Notes under the pieces: generated by a model
Seen by the model: the letters and a program-made list of their open reading frames with translations, nothing else
What the model was told of the DNA's origin: nothing
The model's database searches: none
NCBI GenBank assembly: GCA_000711775.1
Contig: ARYC01000754.1
Location: forward strand, 1 to 64,000
Source: Oxytricha trifallax
Taxonomy: Eukaryota; Ciliophora; Spirotrichea; Sporadotrichida; Oxytrichidae
Length of the DNA: 64,000 bases
Direction: 5' to 3'
Part shown: piece by piece, positions 11,176 to 22,716 of the stretch
Layout of the letters: the number at the start of each line of letters is the position of its first letter
Position numbering within the stretch: position 1 is the first letter of the stretch
Translations under genes and position numbers: made by a program

Positions 11176-11225
11176 GTAAGTTTTTATTCCATGCTTTTTG
11201 TAGTGCTTCCTGTACTGTAGGTCTT

Positions 11226-11422
11226 GACTAGGTCGGGCTTGGTTGGTCCTCAATAAATTCTACCCATACACAATCGGATGCTGAAGACACAGACAGTACA
11301 GTGTTGAGTTCAGGTTTTCGGCACAAAGGCCAGGAGATTGGGGGAGTCGAACTCGGCTACTACCACTTGCACCACAAGTCCTAGGTCACCACCTCACAGG
11401 ATCAACAAAGCCCGACCCAGTC
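11226..11422 (-). mobile_element. Small TIR element with tRNA-like boxes
   Basis: The ends are 25-bp inverted repeats with three mismatches (core GACTAGGTCGGGCTT). On the minus strand TGGTGCAAGTGG resembles a pol III A box and GAGTTCGACTCCC a B box, about 20 bp apart, closer than in a real tRNA. The element is clearly GC-richer than its surroundings. It may be a tRNA-derived repeat or a MITE carrying tRNA-like sequence. Confidence 0.5.
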
Positions 11423-11939
11423 TAAATATATATTATTAATATTAAATTTAGTATTATTTAATTTATTGCTAAATAATAATTGATTTGGGGAAATTCAAAA
11501 ATAAAAATATAACTGTAAATATATGTAATTACAACTGCCACTAATTACACTTCTTATTACTTCTATTTGATTTTCAAACTTTCAATCTAAACTATCATTA
11601 TGATCAAATTTAATTATAATAAATATATTAATTTGTGTGCAAATGTGCAAAAATATATTATATAAACTAGGGGGTAGGTTGTGTGCAGAAATTTAATTAT
11701 ATATATATATATTTTAGATTTAAAAGCAATTTTGTAAATGGAGAGAACCAGCGTGAAAGTGAGAATGCATCAGCAATATCATTGATTCAATTGTCACCGG
11801 TGAATTTGTCAAGATAGAAACCTCCAGCCTATGGAATCAAAACCCCAAAATCCCTTAGTGAGGTTTATAATTGCTTTGATTAGTAGGGTAAAGTTGGAGT
11901 TTTATTAGGGATAGTAGAGAATTTAAGCCAGTTTGCAAA

Positions 11940-13017
11940 ATGAGAAATAGAAATTAACGATTTTTGTGGGTCTATTTATCATGAGAAATATTTAGATTAC
12001 TGCTTAAGCTTAGGTATGGTGCGAGTATTAATATAGACTAATTCAAACCAGTGATGAATTATTGTGCGATTGCAAAGCTATTGTGTAATAATGCTTCGAC
12101 TGTAAGGTATCACTGCTTGATAGCTGTTTAGCATTTCAATTCTGGTTCTTGATAACATCCTGTAAGAAGATAAAAGTTCTCTTAGCATCATATTGACTAT
12201 CTCTGCGATTCTAAGAAACTTAAGTATTGGGCACACTTCTCACTTGACTAGCGAGCTGTGATGTTTGATCGCAAGTTTCCTGACATGCGTTTCTCACCAT
12301 ATACTATCGCAAATATTTATAGAAGGAATGGTATTACTTTCAAGACTGTCAAGAGAGTGATTGGTTTTACATTGCTATTTTATAGTAATTATTTAAATTA
12401 ATATATATATATATATATATATATATGATTAAATGCAGAGGGCTATTGATAAAAACATCAAGTTCATACACGCTGATGAAGCAGTGTTTACATTTAACAC
12501 CTTTATTAATAAGTCTTGGTACAAGAAGTTTGATAATAAAGAAGTGTATGACTAAAAGGTAAAAGTTGTCACTCATGCAATTTTAGCTGGTATTAGTGAA
12601 GATTCAGGCTTAGAATATTATGTTATTCACCCTCGGTCTATTAAGAGAGAGAGCAGTATATAGAGTTCTTACATAAACTAAGAGATAGGTACAAAGATCA
12701 AGAGATCATCCTGTTTATTGATTGCCTATCAGTTCATAAGACAAAGGAGTCTAAGAAAGCTGATGAAGAGTTAAACATAACTCCTGTGTATAACTTTCCT
12801 TACAGTCCACAATTTAATGGAATAGAATTCTACTGGAGTTAGATTAAGACTCAATACAAGAAGTTACTGCTGTATAACCTAATGCATGATCTACCAAATC
12901 AATACAGTAGATCTTATACAGAATAGTTGCAAGAGAGTGGGTAAAGACTAGACTACGATATGTGCAAGAAAGGGTAGAATGAATGTTTATTAATAAGTGT
13001 AAGATTTAAATGAATGA
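11940..13017 (+). pseudogene. TBE C transposase remnant
   Basis: Aligns with the open TBE B transposase along its length. The first catalytic region HADEAVFTF is recognisable near 12470-12500, and the second region (LFIDCLSVHKTKE, Asn replaced by Cys) near 12715-12745. The final region has PQFNGIEFYWS near 12810. Frames change several times, including near the start, and an (AT)n run at 12400-12427 replaces coding sequence. The end is TGA 13015-13017. Not functional. Confidence 0.8.
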
Positions 13018-13023
13018 ATTATT

Positions 13024-13819
13024 TCACATATCAACCGAACTCTTAAAAGGATTCGGTTTCTCTTTCTTTTCCTCCTCTGGTGCTCAACTTTGACCCATGT
13101 TTCTTCTCTTTGAACCATCACCAGCATCTATATTCATATCATCAGGTTTCTAAACCACTTTATAAAGTCTCTTGCTAACTCAATGAATGGTTTGAGACTT
13201 TCTCTCTCTGTGAACTTTTTCATTCTCTTTCATTAGGGATATACCAGTTCCAGGTTTCTCTACAAAGTTATATATAAAAGCTTACTAGAGAGATAAGGAT
13301 ACTTCTTAACCTCTGCAAGCCAGCTCTCGCTTATGAGTACGCCTTGCTTCTTTTAATCTTCTGGAGAAATAGAGTAGCGTTTCTTATGAGCTTCTTCAAT
13401 TATTTCTCTTAGATAACCTTCTCTCAAAGTACCAAGTACATCAAAGAAGAAGCTCCTTTCTGGAAGATTGTTTGAGAGCTGTTTCTTATTAGGAAGGTAA
13501 ACTACCAACTCTTCATCTTTCATAGCATCCTCATAAAGATTAGTGACAGATATCTCTGGGTATTTTGGTATTTCAATGAGTTTGATTTGATTTCTTTATT
13601 TTTAAATTCTTTATTCTCCTCGAAGAGTATTACTTTTAAGAATGATATTTTTATATCTTCCATCGTTGGAAGGAATAGACCAACTGTATACATCGTTGAT
13701 TAACATCAATTTATATTACCATGCTAAGTAAAGTATCGATAGAGATCCTCCTTGCTTCTGAATCTTGAGATCATTTCTTGTGCCTCAACCCTTTTCATTT
13801 GTTCATTGAATCATTCCAT
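13024..13819 (-). pseudogene. TBE C 22K gene remnant
   Basis: Convergent with the transposase remnant. Recognisable parts include FDVLGTLREGYL and the C-terminal EKPNPFKSSVDM followed by TGA 13024-13026. The 26-nt intron-like segment lies at 13260-13285 with GT-AG ends and a TATAAC branch-like string; joining its sides gives SKKPGTGISLMKE. A frameshift near the start (ATGGAATGATTC) and a spliced length not divisible by three show that it is broken. Confidence 0.75.
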
Positions 13820-14331
13820 CTTTGTTCCTCTTCCTATTAATGAATTTCAAATTTTATCTTATAGTGTTCTGTATCCTACTGTTTAAAATCTTAGTATCAA
13901 ATATGGTCATTTATTGGAGGTCAATCTGGCAAAGATACATGGAAAAAGCTTGCAGAAGCTGAAGCAAACTTCAGAGATTGAACTCCATTTTTATCAATTT
14001 ATTTCCATTAAGTTAGTACTAAATTTGTTTGAATTTAATTAGTACAGGGTACCAAAACTTAATTAGTACCTAGTTTTAATCCAGTGAGGTTTTAATGTAA
14101 AAGTTCCAATCTGGTTCAAAACTTAATTGGTACCAGTACGAAGCTGGACTTTATCTGAGTTGGTACCAGAATCAAAATTATTAAGAGTAAAATTACAAAG
14201 ATTATAGTAATATCCTGAGTATAAATATGAAGTCTTAGAGCTGAGATCAAACCATCATTAATGCAACTCCTATATAGTCTAGTTATAGCTATAGAGGTTT
14301 TAAGAACTTTATAAAAGATTTGAATTTAAAC
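13820..14331. other. Spacer between divergent 22K and 57K genes of TBE C
   Basis: Holds the 5' flanks of both genes. TTAATTAGTACC and GGTACC motifs recur several times (about 14030-14170), in the same place where TBE A and B carry TTAATTAGGAGC repeats. This could be a shared promoter region. Confidence 0.4.
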
Positions 14332-14380
14332 ATGGCGGTTAACTTAAATCGTAGAGCGACACTTTTAGGAGCAGGTCAAT
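14332..14380 (+). pseudogene. TBE C 57K gene, first 16 codons
   Basis: Reads MAVNLNRRATLLGAGQ, matching the start of the D copy (MSANLLRRAALLGQN). It is cut at an AAT triplet by TBE A. Confidence 0.8.
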
Positions 14381-14460
14381 CAAAACCCCACACCCCTTAG
14401 TGAGGTTTATAATTGCTTTGATTTGTAGGGAATTTGTTAGGGCATGGGGTTATTAATTAA

Positions 14461-15528
14461 ATGCGAGACAAAAATTACAAGCTATTGGGGTCTATTTATG
14501 ATGAAGAGTATATAGATATAGTGTTTAAACTGCGCTATGGATGTGATACATATAGTGACTAAGTCAAACAGAACTGAATTATAAGTCTATTGCTCTGCTC
14601 TTAAAGCGAAGTCCGTCAACTGTTCGTTCCCACTGTCTTATAGCTGTATAATTAAATCAATAATAGCTGAATTCTAAGCCTCAGAGGAGATCAAAGTTCT
14701 TATAAACGCATATTGACTATCTTATCAATGAAAAAACTTTGAAGTATTGGGCTCACTTCTCTATCGACCAACGAGCTACTATGTTTCACCGCCAGTTCCC
14801 AGAGTTGAAGATATCTGCATAATCTGTTGCTAACATTTAAAAACGAAATAGTATTACTTACAAAGGTGTGAATCGTATCAAGAGAGTGATTGATTTCACT
14901 CTGCCATTTTACAGCAATAAATTAAATTATAATTTATGATTAAATGCAAAGAGCATAATAGAATAATATTAAGTTTATACATGCTGATGAGACTATATTT
15001 ACAGTCAATACTTTCATCTAGAAGTCTTAGTATAAGAAAAACAGTCAAATAGAGGTATATGACTAGAAAGTCAAGGTATAAACAATGGCAATTCTTGGAG
15101 GTATTAGCGAGGATGCTGGTTTAGAAACAACTTATCTTATTCATCCTCGCTCTATTAAGACAGAGCAGTATATTAAGTTCTTAGAGCAGCTGAGAGAGAA
15201 GTACCCTGAATAAGAGATTATACTATTCGTTGATAATCTTTCTGTTCATAAGACTAAAGAAACAAGGAAGAGTTATGAGCAACTTAGAATAACGCCAGTG
15301 TTCAACGTGCCTTACAGCCCATAATTTAATGGAATTGAGTTCTACTGGGGTATATTAAAAGATCATTACAAGAAACTGCTGCTATACCACTTGATGTATG
15401 ACCTACCTACCGATACAGTCGATTTTATAAAAAGTTCAGCTAAGAGAGTTGATAATTAGTTGGCATAAAAGTGTGCTAAAGAAGGGAGAGTGAATGTATA
15501 TAAATAAGTTTTGTAGTTAAGTTAATGA
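14461..15528 (+). pseudogene. TBE A 42K DDE transposase, two frameshifts
   Basis: ATG at 14461 (MRDKNYKLLGSIYDEEYID), end TGA 15526-15528. Compared with the open TBE B gene, one base is missing near 14570 (AAACAGAACTG, causing TGA) and one is extra near 14935, which restores the frame. The DDE residues are kept: HADETIFTV, LFVDNLSVHK and NGIEFYWG. One codon is extra in the ETTYLIHP region. The family is the Tc1/mariner-related TBE transposase, implicated in Oxytricha in developmental DNA elimination. Recent decay is inferred. Confidence 0.9.
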
Positions 15529-15537
15529 ATATATAAG

Positions 15538-16316
15538 TCACATTTAAAATTCTTTAGAGGGAGCTGGCTTCTCTTTCTTTTCTTCTACTTCTTGCTTCCC
15601 TCCTCCTAAGTTTCTTCTCTTGCTGCCAGCTCCAGCATCTATGTTCATTGACTATGGAGGCTAAATATTTGAGTAAAGTCTCTTGCTAACTTCATACTTT
15701 GTCTGCGACTTTCGCTCTCTGTAAAGCTTGGTCTATTCTTTCATCAAGAAGATGCCAGTACCAAATTTCTCTAAAGAGTTAAGCTACAAATCTTACTTGA
15801 AATATAAGGGTGCTTCTGCAGCTCTGATAGCCAGCTCTCACTTATCTTGATCCCTTGTTTGTCCTTATCTTCTGAAGAGATGCTGTACCTCTTCTTATGA
15901 GATTCTTGAATAATTTCTTTCAAGTAATGATCGCAAGTGTGCCAAAGAAATAGTTTCTTTCAGGTAGCTTATATGACAACTGCTTCTTAGTAGGCTGGTA
16001 CTGCAAAACCTCTGGGTCGTTCATAGCATCATCATGTAAGTTTGTCACTGAAATCTCTGGATAGTTTGGAATATCTGCAAACTTTACATCTTAAGTTTTC
16101 ATTGCTTTCTTCTCTTCGCAGAGTATCGCTCTTAGAAATGAAATTTTGGTATCTTCCATCGTTCGCAGGAACAAACCAACTACATAATACAAGATCAGTT
16201 GCTATAAGTTCCTTACCTTGTTGCACCAGGTAGCGATGCAAATCCTCCTTGCTTCTAAATCTTTGAATCAATTCTTGTGCTTGCACTCTTTTCATTGCAT
16301 CATTCATTGACTCCAT
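15538..16316 (-). pseudogene. TBE A 22K gene with 26-nt intron, frameshifted
   Basis: ATG at 16316 (MESMNDAMKRVQAQEL). Intron-like segment at 15771-15796, GTAAG...TTTAG, with a CTTAAC branch-like string. Joining its sides gives SKKFGTGIFLMKEQ and then NIDAGAGSKRRN, to TGA 15538-15540. The spliced length is a multiple of three, but two compensating single-base changes lie inside: one after IATDL, and one after FFGTLA that is shared with TBE B. Function of the family is unknown. It converges on the transposase with only 9 bp between stops. Confidence 0.8.
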
Positions 16317-16877
16317 CTTGTTTACAGATTTAAGAAATGATATTCAAATTTAAGTTTATTGATTTCAATTATATACTTCTGTAAAACTTACTAAAAATAT
16401 GGGCATCCTATGGGAGTTCAACCTCTAAGAGGATATTGAGAAGGTTTAGAGAACTGGTTTCAAACTTGAGAGATTGATATCAATTTCTACTATAATAGTT
16501 CCATATTTTTTAATTTAAATTGGTACGTACTTAATACAGAGCAGCTCCTAAATGCTAGTACTTAATTAGGAGCATTAAATAAAGCTAGTACTTAATTAGG
16601 AGCACCCTACTTCAATCACAAAATCACAAAATACCTCCTAAAGCAGTACGTACTTAATTAGGTGCATTTCCTTAATCGGTACGTGCTTTAATCAACTTAT
16701 TATTGATAGTAAAAATGGTTATTCTCTAACTCCTATTTAGATCTGGATCGTCTCTTAACACTCATTTTTCTTCTCTATTAATCTAAAAACTCCCCTTGAA
16801 ACCTGTAGGCTTGCAAAACCTTTATATAAGCTCTCAGTTATAGAGGAAGTTTTATAATTTATAATTCAAATTTAAAT
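16317..16877. promoter_or_regulatory. Divergent intergenic region of TBE A with repeated motifs
   Basis: This 560-bp gap between the divergent 22K and 57K starts contains TTAATTAGGAGC or TTAATTAGGTGC at least three times and several GTACGTACTTAAT strings (16520-16690). The same motifs occur in TBE B at 26395-26560. Conservation and position suggest shared promoter or protein-binding sites; this is inference. Confidence 0.4.
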
Positions 16878-18325
16878 ATGAGCGCTAACATTTTGAGAAA
16901 AACAACAGCACTCCATCAAACTAAATGAGACTTACCTTTGGCAGCAATAAAAAGTGCGATAGCTGTGAGATGAACTCTCATAAAGAACAATGAGAGCTAT
17001 CACTTGAGGTCTCTGTTATTAAAATAGAAATAAATAAAATAAAATTAATGGCAAATAAGTTTGTAGGAGACAGAGAAGAGGAGAAAGGCATTAATGAAAT
17101 CCCTATATAAACTGATGAAGTTGAAGTATATTTTTGTGAGCTATGTGAGAGAGATTTCGCTCATAAATCAAGCTGGTATAGAAATATGAAGGAGCACAGA
17201 GAAGCCAAGCCCACTGTATACTTAAAGCATGACAAAGTTGATGGAAAGTATGATTGCTTTGAGTGCCATAAGCAGTACTCTCACACAAGAGACTTAAAGA
17301 AGCATCTTTTAAAAGCTCACAAGAAAGAAATAGAAGTTGAAGATTAAGACACTCAACTGAAATTGCTCAACAAAAGAAAAGCAAGGGAGCCTCTTTAAGT
17401 TGCTGATCTTTGACAAGCAAGTGAATCAGAGCATGTGAGGATTACACGTAACCTCTTAGCATCAGAGGTCACTAAAATCATGACTAAAATATAATACAAG
17501 AAAATTCCAGTACTTGCATAGATTGATTTAGATACTTCTCTCTAAAGCTACCTAATTCGAGAGGACTCCTATGACAAAAAAGTTACTAAGGATCATCAGT
17601 TTGTTTACAAGGTATATCCTTTCAACTATCTCCTTAGTGATGATAAATATTAAATGGAGTTTACTAATGAATATTAAGTACTCACTCAGGCTAGGTTTAA
17701 AGAGTGCAAATACTTAATAAAGCTAGATGCTGTTCTCCTAGCCAAAGATCATGGAGCTTTCAGACTACCACTCTTTGAAATGACACTCAGAGATTTCATA
17801 ACTGATCAAAGAAATCATAGATAGCTTGCATTAATATCAACCTAAGCTATACAAGGTATCAAAGAGCTTCATAAGTTAGGCTTTGTTCACAGAGATCTCA
17901 AGCCTGAGAATATAATGTTGAACTTTTCACCAGTAACAGTAACAATTATTGATTTCAACAGAGCCTTAAGAGTGGAAGTATCAAGGCTTGGAAGTGTAAT
18001 GGGAACTCCAGGCTATTATCCAGAAAGAGAAGACTGGAGAGATGGAGACTTACAGTGGGATGTGTGGGCTTTAGCAGCAATAATAATGGAGTGCGATATG
18101 CCTCGCAACGAATACTACTCTACAAGGTGCGAGAAGGATGCAAGACAAAGAATAAAGCAATTTATTGACAAAACAAGAGTATCTCAGTCAATGAAACAAA
18201 TGGCAGAGTCAATAATAATTAAACCAAACTCAAGATCAGACATATTAATAGAGCAGATAGAGTTGTGGTTAAGTAAGATAAACTTCAGACCTCTACCACA
18301 TGATCCTAAAGTGCATTTTGAGTGA
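16878..18325 (+). pseudogene. TBE A 57K zinc-finger kinase, broken
   Basis: Begins MSANILRKTTAL at 16878. A one-base loss follows at once (CACTCCATC against CACTTCCATC in B), with TGA codons later. The first C2H2 finger has lost a ligand (WYRNMKEH where B has WYRHMKEH); the second is intact (YDCFECHKQYSHTRDLKKH). The kinase core is good: FVHRDLKPENIM, then IDFNRA in place of DFG, APE-like TPGYYPERED, and DVWALAAIIME. The last 136 codons (17915-18325) are open and end HFE-TGA. The putative intron near 17030 has lost its AG acceptor. Confidence 0.85.
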
Positions 18326-18745
18326 TTAAATTAAATACATTTACTATAAATTTCACATTAAAACCTATTAATAACCCCAACCCCTAACAAATTCCATACA
18401 AATCAAAGCACTTATAAACCTCATTAAGGGGTTTTGGGGTTTTGATTCTCACTTTCACGCTGGTTCTCTCCATTTACAAAATTGCTTTTAAATCTAAAAT
18501 ATATATATATAATTAAATTTCTGCACACAACCTACCCCCTAGTTTATATAATATATTTTTGCACATTTGCACACAAATTAATATATTTATTAATTAATTA
18601 AATTTGATCATAATGATAGTTTAGATTGAAAGTTTGAAAATCAAATAGAAGTAATAAGAAGTGTAATTAGTGGCAGTTGTAATTACATATATTTACAGTT
18701 ATATTTTTATTTTTGAATTTCCCCAAATCAATTATTATTTAGCAA

Positions 18746-19740
18746 TTATATATATTGTGAGCGACAAGAGCGACTAAAACTACAAAGTGCGAAGATATTT
18801 GTGGAGATGGAAAATAAGGAAAAATTAAAAAAAACATATTGAGACAACTCATTCAGTAGTTTAAAAATTGATTGCTACTGGTACAACTTCATGTAAGATG
18901 TAATCTGGTGTTCCACAAAAAAAGTATGGTAGGTAAATATTTCTAAAAATCCTAATTCCGTCTTTAATAATTAATGGCCCCTATATAATACACATATATT
19001 AGTAATAAATAATAGTGATTAATATATATGAGAGATCTCTAATTAAAATTTGATCTCTTTTTTTTATTTCTTTTGCCTTAAGCGATTAGCTACTACTACT
19101 AATATTCAATTTTTTACGAAAATCTATATCAATTAACATATAATACATTATTTTTCTAAGATAGACTTAAATAGAAATGATAAACCCAAATTGTTTAATA
19201 TGGGAATGTAGGAGGATAGTTTTTAATTGATTTGTATATTAAATTTCAGAAATAGAAAAAATAAAGAATCTAATGTTTCATTATCACACAAAATAGAATT
19301 AAAAAATTATCAAAATTGCTTATAGAACTTTGCGGAAGTTAATTTTTATATAGTTAATGAACACTATTAAGCGAAGGAAATTTACTTATTATTGTTAACT
19401 TTTAAGTTAAATTAAATTAGCGGGGTAATGATGAAATTTATGCACCAATTATTTAGCAAATTTTAAAATTATTCTTTCTTGAGAAAAAACTAGAAAATTA
19501 TGTAAAAAGTTATGTGAGCATTAAAAATTATCAATATAATTAAATTATATTGAAGTTAGTATATATATAGGAGTGACTTGAGAAAAATAACAAATGAAAT
19601 ATTTTTAATAATCTCAAGATAATTTAAAAGCATGTTTATTTCGAAATTTAAATAAATAATAGCTTAGGTTAATTAATTCATTCATTTCCTATTAACTGTT
19701 TGATCATTATGCAGTAAATGTAATACATGAAAAAATATAT
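18746..19740. other. AT-rich stretch, nothing recognised
   Basis: No coding-like frame stands out. A TCTCTAATTAAAATTTGA string and short A/T runs are the only features. Confidence 0.5.
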
Positions 19741-20940
19741 TTCTCATCTCACTTATCTGTTTCTCTGTGGTTCCTCGTAATTCATGTTGACTCTCTAAAC
19801 CTTTTTCCTGGAATTGATAGTCCCAATCTTTGCTTCTGCGATTTAAATCGTGACTTGAAATTCTAATAATTTATTGGACTTAAGAGAATTGAGTTACATC
19901 GTCTCCTCAATCCCTTTCCCAAACTTTCTACTTCCTCTCTATCCTTTTGTGAATAGAGATCACTCTACATCATAAATATTCTAGTCCATATCACCTAATT
20001 CCCCATTATAATCGATGAAGACTTGTCCCAACAGCATCATGGGTTATTTCTATATAGTCATTTCGTAATACGACATACAAATTTCTTGATTATCTCAAAC
20101 CAATTATCATCCCAATCCAGCTGCCACAGATTATCTTTTATTTTGTCTTTGATTTAATTAAGATTCTTTTACTCGATGGATAAGGTAGATATCCCAATCT
20201 CATTTTAAAAAAAGCCCACCCTCTAAATTAAGTATCAGGCTGTATCTTTACATTTAATCCTGTTCTTTTGGAAATTTTTGAAGCAATAGTTCTTCTAGTA
20301 GCTCCAATTCAAGGTGATTTGTCAAAGAGATTGTCATAATCTCGCAGTCTTCTGGGTCATTCACTTGATTGATTTATAGTCTACTCATGAGCCTGTTTGT
20401 TTAGTATTCTTTGCCTAGTTTGACAGGTTAATTCATTGATGTTTTTAAGTTTTTCAGCTATAGTGCTAGAATCACTACTTTTCTCCTTAATTCTTACACC
20501 TATATCTCCCTAACTTCCTTGTTATTTTTAAATCATCCAGATTCTGAAGCTTTTTGCCTTCTTTGACAACATGTCTTTATTATGATGCTTTTATTTCGTG
20601 CAGATCTCCACAGAATCTGCCGTTTAATTTTCCGATTTATCGACCTCACGCTCTTTTAAGACTGCACAATACCTAGTCGTTCAAAGCTATGGGAGGGAAA
20701 ATAATGCGAAAGACTTTTAATTCACAGAACTCGGACTTATCTTAGACTCATCTATATTTACAGTGATTTATTTACTGGATATGTTTTCCTGGGTTCAGGT
20801 CTTCATAGGACCATTCCTCGTTTATAGTCTTCAATGTCCTGTAATCATTATATCCAGAGTACCCACTCTCTGATCCCTTTTATTTTGGTTTCTTCTATGT
20901 CGTTTGATGTCTTTATCAAGACTTTTTTAGCATTTTAATT
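19741..20940 (-). pseudogene. Coding-like region, minus strand, unidentified
   Basis: This interval is GC-richer than its flanks and purine-rich on the minus strand. One frame (about 20350-20690) is open for some 115 codons in the ciliate code, including TIAEKLKNINELTCQTRQR, and ends at TGA. Neighbouring frames read DPEDCEIMTISLTNHLELE, DNLWQLDWDDNWFEIIKKF and EEWSYEDLNPGKHIQ. The frame changes repeatedly, so this is either a decayed gene or a set of precursor segments separated by small IESs. Gln, Lys and Glu richness fits ciliate proteins; no domain is recognised. Confidence 0.35.
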
Positions 20941-21305
20941 TTCTTAAATAACATACATATGCAAACTAATTCTAAAATATTTTTGTTTAACATTGAAAGT
21001 AAATAATTCATTTAACCATTTTTATAAATATATTAATATTATCTATCTTTAAAAAAAACAAAAATAATTTGACTATTATTGATAAAGATATACTCAAGCT
21101 CAATACGTTATATGATATTATAGTATAGATTTCGCTTTGTTTGAGATGTCTTTATGGTGATGCATCACAATTTTGATTTATAATAAGAAATTAATTAATT
21201 TAATCAAAAGCTTAATATATTAAGAAGTATTCGTGTAGATTAGACGTAGAGCATCACTTAAAATGTGAGTTACAAAATGTATATATTTAATTTTATTTTT
21301 TAGTG

Positions 21306-21455
21306 GTCTTACCTGGTAAGACCACAGTTGTCACAAGAAAGGTGCTGCGTAAGACGACAGGGATAAGGGACTAAGGACTTGATATTTACGATAACGAAGA
21401 TGATGAGTACGATGAAGAAGAATACAAGATGTTTTTAGAGAGATTTCCTTTTTTG
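21306..21455 (+). other. Candidate MDS 1, acidic-tailed segment
   Basis: Reads VLPGKTTVVTRKVLRKTTG, then a strongly acidic run (YDNEDDEYDEEEYK), flanked by pure AT-rich DNA. It resembles the segment at 22118-22250 in sequence and in order of features, which argues that both are real coding pieces. No family is recognised. Confidence 0.4.
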
Positions 21456-22117
21456 ATTTGCCTTATAAGTATTAGCATTAAAGTTAATTAAATAATTAAT
21501 ATATTAAAGTTTTTGTGTTATAAATTATAAATCATGCGTAAATTGATTAATTTTGGCTTCTGCATAAATCAAGCCATCCTCACTGGTTAATGGTCGTACT
21601 CATTGTATAGGTATTTATTAGCTGTGAAAATGCTCAGACATATCGTTTCATAGATGCTTAAGTAGATGATCGTCTTTTAATTAACTTTGGGTGACTATGG
21701 ATTAAATAGCTAGCCGGCTTAGCTTAAAATTCTGCTTTTAATAAGAATTATAATAATTCCAGTGCTCTCATAAAAGCTCTGGAAAAAAAAAATGTCCAGA
21801 TAAGTGATGGTCAAGTCGTGTTTTATTAGTCTTTATTGGTCATAAACAGTTGTATAGTCATTTTATTATAAAAATTGACCAGTATAGCCTGTCAAATAAA
21901 ATCTCTAAGAATTGTGAAACCATAAATAGCTTTTCTGTGAAGTATAACATTCTTAAAAATTCAATAAAATTAAAATGATTCTTACTTTTAGCGTTGTCAT
22001 TACAACTTACAAAATGAAAGTAGTAAATTATCATTCATATAAATTAATCACAGTTGTATATAGAGATTTCATTTTAAATTAAGTTTTTAAAAAGACATCT
22101 TCAAATGTTTTATTATA

Positions 22118-22250
22118 GTGATTCTACCAGGTAAAATCATAGGTGTCCCCAAGAGAGCACTTTGCAAGGTGACACATAGACAAGAGTAAGAACTAAATAA
22201 TAATGATTAAGATGAAGAAGATTGTGAAATAATTTTAAAGGGATTAATAT
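22118..22250 (+). other. Candidate MDS 2, paralogous to 21306-21455
   Basis: Reads VILPGKIIGVPKRALCKVTH, then an acidic run (NNNDQDEEDCE). The shared pattern with the preceding segment is V-LPGK--V-(K/R)-L-K-T followed by acidic residues. TAA and TAG occur as Gln. It could be a second repeat of one protein or a duplicated precursor segment. Confidence 0.4.
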
Positions 22251-22716
22251 AAAATAAGTATTAGTGCAATCATTAATTTAATTTCTAAAATCATTAATTA
22301 GTCAAATTACTTTTTACTATTAAACAAAGACAAAATCTTTAAGGTTATAGCTATTCACACAAAATGTCACAAATTCAATTCAGGTAACTCAATGACTAAG
22401 TTATTACATGTGAATATAATTGCATATGGAAAATTTAATAATAAATATTAAAAATATACTGTAAAAATTTAAAACTGAAGCATGCAAAATAATAAATAAA
22501 TTAATTAACTTATAGTAAAAACAAAAGGTTTGAAAGTGCTGATATAATAAGATGTTTTAGAAAAAGTCATTAAAAGCAACTAAAATATTATATTAATGAT
22601 TGATATTAGAAATAATCATGTTTAATATGACAAGATTGTCTTTTGAAAACCTTGACTTCGATTTATGTTAATTTTATTATTGAAATGTACATATTTAAAA
22701 TATTTTGTAAATAAGT

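Larger units (their letters stand above)
11838..14380 (+). mobile_element. TBE copy C, truncated by insertion of TBE A
   Basis: Starts CAAAACCCCAAAATCCCTTA after the triplet AAT. The order is that of a TBE: transposase (+), 22K (-), then the first codons of the 57K gene (+). The sequence stops at 14380, inside the 57K gene, where TBE A begins. The remaining roughly 1.5 kb of C is missing, and the right foldback arm follows TBE A directly. All genes are broken, so this is the older of the two nested copies. Confidence 0.85.
14381..18444 (+). mobile_element. TBE copy A, full length (4064 bp)
   Basis: Both ends are C4A4-type with inverted repeats of about 78 bp (14381-14458 and 18367-18444). 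It contains the transposase (+), 22K (-) and 57K (+) genes in canonical order. The left flank triplet is AAT and the right is ATT, so no exact 3-bp duplication is present. It lies inside the 57K gene of TBE C. Every gene carries at least one frameshift. Confidence 0.95.
11466..18745. mobile_element. TTGCTAAA foldback element interrupted by TBEs
   Basis: The left arm 11466-11766 and right arm 18445-18745 are near-perfect reverse complements, both 301 bp, with outer ends TTGCTAAATA and complement. The arm contains TGATTTGGGGAAATT and ACTGTAAATATATG, matching the ends of the foldback at 35211-36425, so this is the same family. A 71-bp loop remnant (11767-11837) lies between the left arm and TBE C. 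Everything else inside is TBE sequence. No transposase belonging to the foldback itself is visible. Confidence 0.8.

Noticed and set aside
11340-11395. Possible tRNA gene on the minus strand
   Set aside because: A- and B-box-like strings are too close together and no stem pairs; kept only as part of the small inverted-repeat element.
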